From Heterobilharzia americana (lineage: Eukaryota; Platyhelminthes; Trematoda; Strigeidida; Schistosomatidae), in contig OX104128.1 in the NCBI GenBank assembly GCA_944470555.2, forward strand, positions 41,275,920-41,339,919: a DNA stretch of 64,000 nucleotides, read 5' to 3'. Under the pieces are notes generated by a model. The model ran no database searches and had not been told where the DNA came from. It saw only the letters and a program-made list of their open reading frames with translations. The translations under genes and the position numbers were made by a program. Each line of letters opens with the position of its first letter. Within the stretch, counting starts at the first letter, position 1. Positions 60,939 through 64,000 of this stretch are shown one piece after another.

Positions 60939-63798
60939 TAATACAAGTAGTAGTATCATCTGTACATCCCTTAAACATCCATATCAAAAGTATTAGGTAG
61001 ACTGATAGAATAAAAGAGTAAATTACAAAATACCAGAGCCCAGTAGGATTGTTAATCGAATGCTTGCGCACATAAAGTCTAAATACGTTGTTGATGACTG
61101 ATGAGATGTTTAACATTGAATTAATTAATAATCACATAGTACTTGTTACCTCAAAGAGAAAATACGTGCAGAATGTAAACGCTTATGACAATAGAAAAGG
61201 AAAGGTTAGTGGTTATATTTGAAAAATCACGCGCAATAACTTCTTTTTGACCGTCTACACAGATTGTAACATGTGACAATACTTGTTCTAATGCATCGAT
61301 TAGTGGTTTTAAAATATTGTGTGTTACTGCTTAATTTGTAACTTCACGATTAAGCTGCTGTTCATAACACTGATCTCTAGAAAGCAGTTGAGAATCCCCT
61401 GTTTGTCTTGAGTGTGCTCAAGAGTGGGTTGACATGTACTTTTATTGATCAAGGAGAGTTTTAAGATGGTCGGGAATATATACGATGATTTAAACAGCGT
61501 GATAAGACGAAGATTATCTGGAACATGTGATGTATTAGCGCTATGCATTTCGAACAATCTGATCACACATGGACTTGTCAAACTATTTATGTGAAAATTC
61601 CCTTGTTTCCTATTAACTTCATTGACCTTTTTCGTAAATTTTCACATAAATAGTTTGACAAGTTCATGTGTGATCAGATTGTTCGAAATGTATAACGCTA
61701 ATACATCACATGTTGCAGATAATCTTTGTCTTCTCATTACACTGTTTGAATTTATCAAAGGGACCAGCTGCTTTAAATTTTTTAAAAGAAGACTCCCTCA
61801 GTATGTGACGATGCTTGATTACAATATTTGGAAGTTAAAAATTTGAATCTTTCAGTTTAGAGGTTTATGGGGATTTATTGATTTCAAGTTAGTCTTCATC
61901 AAAAACTAACATCAGTTGGTGAACCATAGAAAAACTAAAGGCACTGGGAAGTTATTTCGTCCTAGTATGATACTCCTCAGCCTTTCCCATTCTTGATAGC
62001 ATCAAAGATCAAACTTGGCATCTTTAGGTTTCGCGGGAAGCACGTTACCATTGAGTTACTGGGTCAGAAGTCGATGCTCCACATTTTCGTACTTCTATCA
62101 ATTTGTGATATGGCACCAACTTCATCGAATGCCGCTATGAGTACTTGTTTTCATGTCCGACCTGATTTACCTCAAACATTGCTACTTCTCATTAGAGCAC
62201 CAGACTACAATTCATTGATTTCCAGTAGTTTTCCAATTGATTTCAGTCTGTGATGAATGACAACTTTAAATTCAAATCTAATTTACTTGATATTTCGCAT
62301 CAGCCATATCATTTGCTAGTTCTGATGTAAAATTATGTGGATCTCGGGATTTAGTCATCGAGTTCATTTCCGATTCGTAAAATGCAGACTTTAAAATTTT
62401 ACCGACAAACTATGATCTTTCGAAAGGTCACTAACTTCTTTACTCACCTCTTTGAAGCTCTTCAGATATCATTTGATTTACAAAAGTTGTTATAATTAAG
62501 CATATGCAATGATGAAAAGTACATGCATAAAAAAAAGACCCAGAATACAAAGTAGAAGATTAAATAGGATCAAATAACACCTGTATACAATAATTAGCCA
62601 ATTATGTGTAAACTTTACATTTAAAAAATCCTTTTTGATCTGATAGGTCCTAGCCAATGTTACTACAAATTATACAAATCTGGGTACCGGTGGGTTTCTA
62701 CCTTTTGGAATGAATGGGGTACTGTCTGGAGCTGGAACTTGCTTTTTTGCATTTGTTGGTTTTGATATTATTTCAACAACAGGTAAGTAATCTTATTAAT
62801 GAATGTTTCAACCACGTCTTTCTTCATGCCCTTGAGCACAGTGATAAAATATGCAGACTGAACTATAGGCTTAAGACAAAAGACAAGTCACTCACTCCTT
62901 CAATAAAATCAACTGAATTCTGCCTCTTTAAGATTGGATTTAAAGCTGTATCAAAAATGGAATAAAAACGTTTACCGACTAAAGGTCAAACTAGAGAAGT
63001 CTCAATATTATCAATATTCAGGTGTAAAAGTTTCCTGTTTATTGGTCTTAAAACCAACGACTAAATATTGCTTCACTAGCAATTACCCTAAAGATGAACT
63101 TTGGTCACAGGGAAAATATTGTTTTTGAAACGAGATATAAGCAAATGAGATCGAGAAAGTTTGGTACTCAATTTTTCTCGAAGTGTCTCCAGACTTCAAT
63201 CGTCTACCCTATTACTGCTTATACTCAGCTTTCTTCTTATGAATACCACTAGCATTGTATAATTGTTGGAATCGCCAGCTCAAATAGATGCTTTTTTTAG
63301 TAGTGTAAAGTACTTTTTCTGCCTATAGTTAAGGTGAATAAATCCTAAGTTTCATGATCCTTGATATTGACAAGGTCTTCTTCACGGTAAAATGAGTAAG
63401 ATTCTTGATAAAACTTGAAACATATTAACATATGACGAAGAGAACAGTACTTTTAATCTTCTTTAGTCTGGTATTAACAATACCTGTCAAAAATAGTTTA
63501 CTAAACTTGTTTTATCCATTCAAATACCGTGAAAAAAAATAACTTAAACAATTCACTTTGTTCTTTCCAAGGTGAGGAAGTGCGTAATCCACAAAAAGCA
63601 ATCCCGATAAGTATTATTGGATGCCTGTTAATATGCTTTTTGGCTTATGGACTTATCTCTGCCACGATTACTTTAATGCTACCATATTATGCACTCTCAC
63701 CGATTGCACCTTTACCACTAGCATTTAGTAAGCATGGTTTACAATGGGCGAAATATGTTATTTCAACTGGAGCTTTATGCGCTCTTACAACAAGGTTG
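48309..63798 (+). CDS. Cationic amino acid transporter (SLC7 CAT family), 5' half
   Basis: Seven exons (48309-48438, 48476-48595, 56483-56611, 58147-58302, 59245-59384, 62647-62782, 63572-63798) join in frame into 346 residues. The N-terminus [15 protein letters not shown] is basic and cytoplasmic, followed by '[20 protein letters not shown]' (TM1) and '[19 protein letters not shown]' (TM2). Next come '[20 protein letters not shown]', then TM3 with VGEI (Glu110, matching the Glu essential in mouse CAT-1), '[14 protein letters not shown]', and '[12 protein letters not shown]' before TM5. NVT and NYT glycosylation sites (N229, N233) fall in the loop where vertebrate CATs are glycosylated. '[20 protein letters not shown]' follows TM6. 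CATs are plasma-membrane facilitators for Arg, Lys and ornithine, about 600 residues with 14 TMs; the second half lies beyond the window. Start: first ATG after an in-frame stop. In parasites lacking arginine synthesis such a carrier feeds host arginine uptake (inference). Confidence 0.9.
48439..48475 (+). other. 37-bp micro-intron of the CAT gene
   Basis: Starts 'gtaacaaacgtaatg' and ends 'cttcacatcag'. Removing it restores the conserved [12 protein letters not shown] of CAT TM1; reading through it gives a foreign insertion. Very short 5' introns next to huge downstream introns are known from schistosome genes. Confidence 0.85.
48476..48595 (+). CDS. CAT gene exon 2
   Basis: Encodes [19 protein letters not shown] (TM1) through ASILSG (TM2). 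Donor 'gtagct' at 48596, phase 1. A 7.9-kb intron follows. Confidence 0.9.
49130..51440 (-). mobile_element. CR1/SR1-like non-LTR retrotransposon remnant in CAT intron
   Basis: On the minus strand from 51440 downwards: an endonuclease-RT linker ('[17 protein letters not shown]' near 51260), RT block '[20 protein letters not shown]' (about 50050), then '[20 protein letters not shown]', where motif C Y-A-D-D has become YVNG (49901-49912). Next are '[20 protein letters not shown]' and '[20 protein letters not shown]' (49700-49600), and a C-terminal region to about 49130. Stops break the frame and the catalytic aspartates are gone. Inserted antisense to the CAT gene. Confidence 0.7.
51445..54510. 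other. CAT intron sequence, no gene seen
   Basis: AT-rich DNA with one TA tract; no coding exon or repeat family recognised. Confidence 0.5.
52161..52195. repeat. (TA)n microsatellite
   Basis: Uninterrupted TA tract of about 35 bp. Confidence 0.95.
54515..54680 (-). repeat. Sm-alpha-like SINE, - orientation
   Basis: On the minus strand: 'ccccagtggtctagtggaca' (A box), then 'catcactcactggggcgcag' 'gtacatccag', core CTGACGTG, stem II, GGAAAT and 'ttggattccac'. The G of CUGANGA-G and part of stem II are altered; probably inactive. Confidence 0.65.
54725..54890 (+). repeat. Sm-alpha-like SINE, + orientation
   Basis: It contains 'catcactcactaggaagtag' 'gtacatccgg', the hammerhead described separately, and 'ctggattccactcccggtca'. 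Head-to-head with the - copy at 54515-54680, within the CAT intron. Confidence 0.7.
54811..54857 (+). ncRNA. Hammerhead ribozyme, best-preserved copy
   Basis: Stem I AUCCGG (54811-54816) pairs completely with CUGGAU (54850-54855, one G-U). The core CUGACGA (54817-54823) and GAAA (54838-54841) is complete, and the cleavage triplet is GUC (54847-54849). Stem II GUCC/GAAC has one C-A mismatch. The tiny stem III has lost one pair (A-G instead of C-G). All catalytic bases are present, so weak activity is possible. It sits sense to the CAT pre-mRNA, inside intron 2. Confidence 0.6.
55231..55286. repeat. (TA)n microsatellite
   Basis: Uninterrupted TA tract of about 56 bp. Confidence 0.95.
56241..56279. 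repeat. (TA)n microsatellite
   Basis: TA tract of about 39 bp, about 200 bp before CAT exon 3. Confidence 0.95.
56483..56611 (+). CDS. CAT gene exon 3
   Basis: Acceptor 'ttatttgtttctacttag', donor 'gtaagt'. Encodes [20 protein letters not shown] and TM3 with [20 protein letters not shown], phase 1 to phase 1. A longer open frame from 56341 includes intron and is not the exon. Confidence 0.92.
56890..57085. repeat. Family-B tRNA-derived SINE, inverted head plus forward tail
   Basis: The minus-strand head 'gtagctcatgtggtagagga' (A box) and 'gttggttcaaatcccaccac' (B box) occupies 56905-56985. The + strand tail 'tttcaatcatcatcctgtat' and 'ctgccaaaccacggctatct' follows to 57085. Same arrangement as at 6300-6475. 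Confidence 0.6.
57090..58146. other. CAT intron sequence, no feature seen
   Basis: No repeat family or coding exon recognised. Confidence 0.5.
58147..58302 (+). CDS. CAT gene exon 4
   Basis: Encodes [20 protein letters not shown], a variable loop, and the start of TM4 ([12 protein letters not shown]). Donor 'gtgaga', phase 1. The A-R-A-W-S block matches vertebrate CATs. Confidence 0.9.
58303..59244. other. CAT intron 4, no feature seen
   Basis: About 0.94 kb of AT-rich sequence without recognisable elements. Confidence 0.5.
59245..59384 (+). CDS. CAT gene exon 5
   Basis: Acceptor 'catttttgtcttttag', donor 'gtaagc'. Encodes [20 protein letters not shown] and TM5 ([15 protein letters not shown]), ending NWRVNPAD, phase 0. 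Reading past the donor gives an unsupported tail, so 59465 is not a stop of the protein. Confidence 0.92.
59800..59850 (-). repeat. tRNA-like A-box fragment (SINE remnant)
   Basis: On the minus strand 'cgtagtggcttagtggttat' matches an A-box (TGGCTTAGTGG) as in the tRNA-derived repeats elsewhere in the window. No B box could be assigned. Confidence 0.35.
60402..60720 (-). pseudogene. Penelope-like GIY-YIG endonuclease C-terminal fragment
   Basis: An open minus-strand frame of about 105 residues: '[20 protein letters not shown]', '[20 protein letters not shown]', '[20 protein letters not shown]' and '[17 protein letters not shown]'. This follows the pattern of the C-terminal, endonuclease-adjacent part of trematode Penelope elements (R-x-x-E-H-L-P, S-x-I-x-x-H-L-x-x-x-x-H, R-x-x-L-L-x-x-x-E-x-x-x-I-R, N-P-x-L-C). 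A terminal F-P-W-P-like block follows in another frame at about 60380. No reverse transcriptase is attached. Located antisense in CAT intron 5. Confidence 0.55.
60888..60936. repeat. (TA)n microsatellite
   Basis: TA tract of about 49 bp in CAT intron 5. Confidence 0.95.
61492..61747. repeat. Long hairpin-forming inverted repeat
   Basis: The left arm 61492-61599 and right arm 61637-61747 are reverse complements with a few mismatches and a 37-bp loop ('ttgacaagttcatgtgtgat' against 'atcacacatggacttgtcaa'). The matching short open frames on both strands are products of the symmetry. Element type unknown. Confidence 0.7.
61861..62080 (-). repeat. Family-A repeat, - orientation
   Basis: It begins with the reversed 3' end 'gaggtttatggggatttatt' 'gatttcaagttagtcttcat' and reaches the degenerate head 'accattgagttactgggtca' near 62065. 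Confidence 0.5.
62195..62290 (+). repeat. Family-A repeat 3' part, + orientation
   Basis: 'gatttcagtctgtgatgaat' 'gacaactttaaattcaaatc' matches the + family-A end at 13570-13612. It forms a head-to-head pair with 61861-62080. Confidence 0.4.
62647..62782 (+). CDS. CAT gene exon 6
   Basis: Starts phase 0 with [11 protein letters not shown] (two N-glycosylation sequons in the extracellular loop), then '[20 protein letters not shown]' and '[11 protein letters not shown]' (TM6). Donor 'gtaagt', phase 1. Confidence 0.92.
62783..63571. other. CAT intron 6, no feature seen
   Basis: About 0.79 kb. Two short open frames (62714-62965, 62934-63128) are exon read-through or chance. Confidence 0.5.
63572..63798 (+). 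CDS. CAT gene exon 7
   Basis: Encodes [22 protein letters not shown]7 and '[17 protein letters not shown]' (TM8 start). Two donors are possible: 'gtatat' at 63799 (phase 0, preferred) or 'gttggt' at 63795 (phase 2). The remaining exons are beyond the window edge. Confidence 0.88.
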
Positions 63799-64000
63799 GT
63801 ATATAATTTTTAAGTTGATAAGTATTTCACTATACAAGTTCTGATCATTGTAAAGAATTGTTTTTGAGTTAAAGATTTTATACCCCATGAATTGATGGTA
63901 CCATCTGATAAAACTTACTGGAAACCAACAGTTACTAAAGTAAAAGATTCTGCAGTTTGAAAAATCCTCAGTAGTCTTGACGGTTTCTTCCCTTGTTGAA
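63799..64000. other. Start of the next CAT intron
   Basis: No feature; the window ends inside the gene. Confidence 0.6.

Noticed and set aside
1..64000. CRISPR arrays, bacterial operons or prophage
   Set aside because: No regularly spaced repeats or bacterial gene organisation; introns and retroelements show a eukaryotic genome.

Overview
This window looks like nuclear DNA of a trematode flatworm, most probably a blood fluke (Schistosoma or a close relative). It is AT-rich with long intergenic stretches, large introns and many (TA)n tracts. It carries Sm-alpha-like short repeats with hammerhead-ribozyme cores, RTE/SR2-like and CR1/SR1-like LINE remnants, Penelope-like fragments and a gypsy-type LTR remnant. 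The genus call rests on this repeat complement and is an inference.

Two protein-coding genes are well supported, both on the + strand. (1) The 3' part of a serine-rich protein with a Tondu (TDU) motif, the TEAD/Scalloped-binding signature of the Vestigial-like family. It has an internal exon at 26490-27806 and a terminal exon at 30448-31332, with phase-0 junctions. Its 5' exons are not identified. (2) The 5' half of an SLC7-family cationic amino acid transporter (CAT). Seven exons between 48309 and about 63798 join in frame into 346 residues, from the initiator Met to about transmembrane segment 8. The gene continues past the right edge. A third, weaker + strand gene may end at 8802, with a terminal exon at 8633-8802, a poly(A) signal and one or two small upstream exons; its product is not recognised.

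Layout: 1-9 kb is repeat-rich (short repeats, a Penelope-like element with about 300-bp inverted arms, an Sm-alpha copy) and ends in the possible third gene. 9-25.9 kb is mostly featureless AT-rich DNA with scattered tRNA-derived or hammerhead short repeats and a degenerate 18S rRNA 3' fragment near 18.7 kb. 25.9-31.3 kb holds the TDU gene, whose introns contain two copies of a gag zinc-knuckle segment and a pol-less LTR element. 32.5-47.6 kb is a graveyard of retroelements: a fold-back repeat, two nearly identical inverted RTE-like copies, a CR1/Jockey-like reverse transcriptase remnant and a 47-bp RTE tail with target-site duplication. 48.3-64 kb is the CAT gene, whose introns hold LINE, Penelope, Sm-alpha and tRNA-derived repeats.

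The most distinctive pattern is that several unrelated short-repeat families occur as closely spaced head-to-head inverted pairs (13.1-13.6, 14.8-15.1, 24.1-24.4, 54.5-54.9 and 61.9-62.3 kb). Everything here was read by eye. Boundaries of repeats are approximate, and family names come from recognised motifs, not from database searches.
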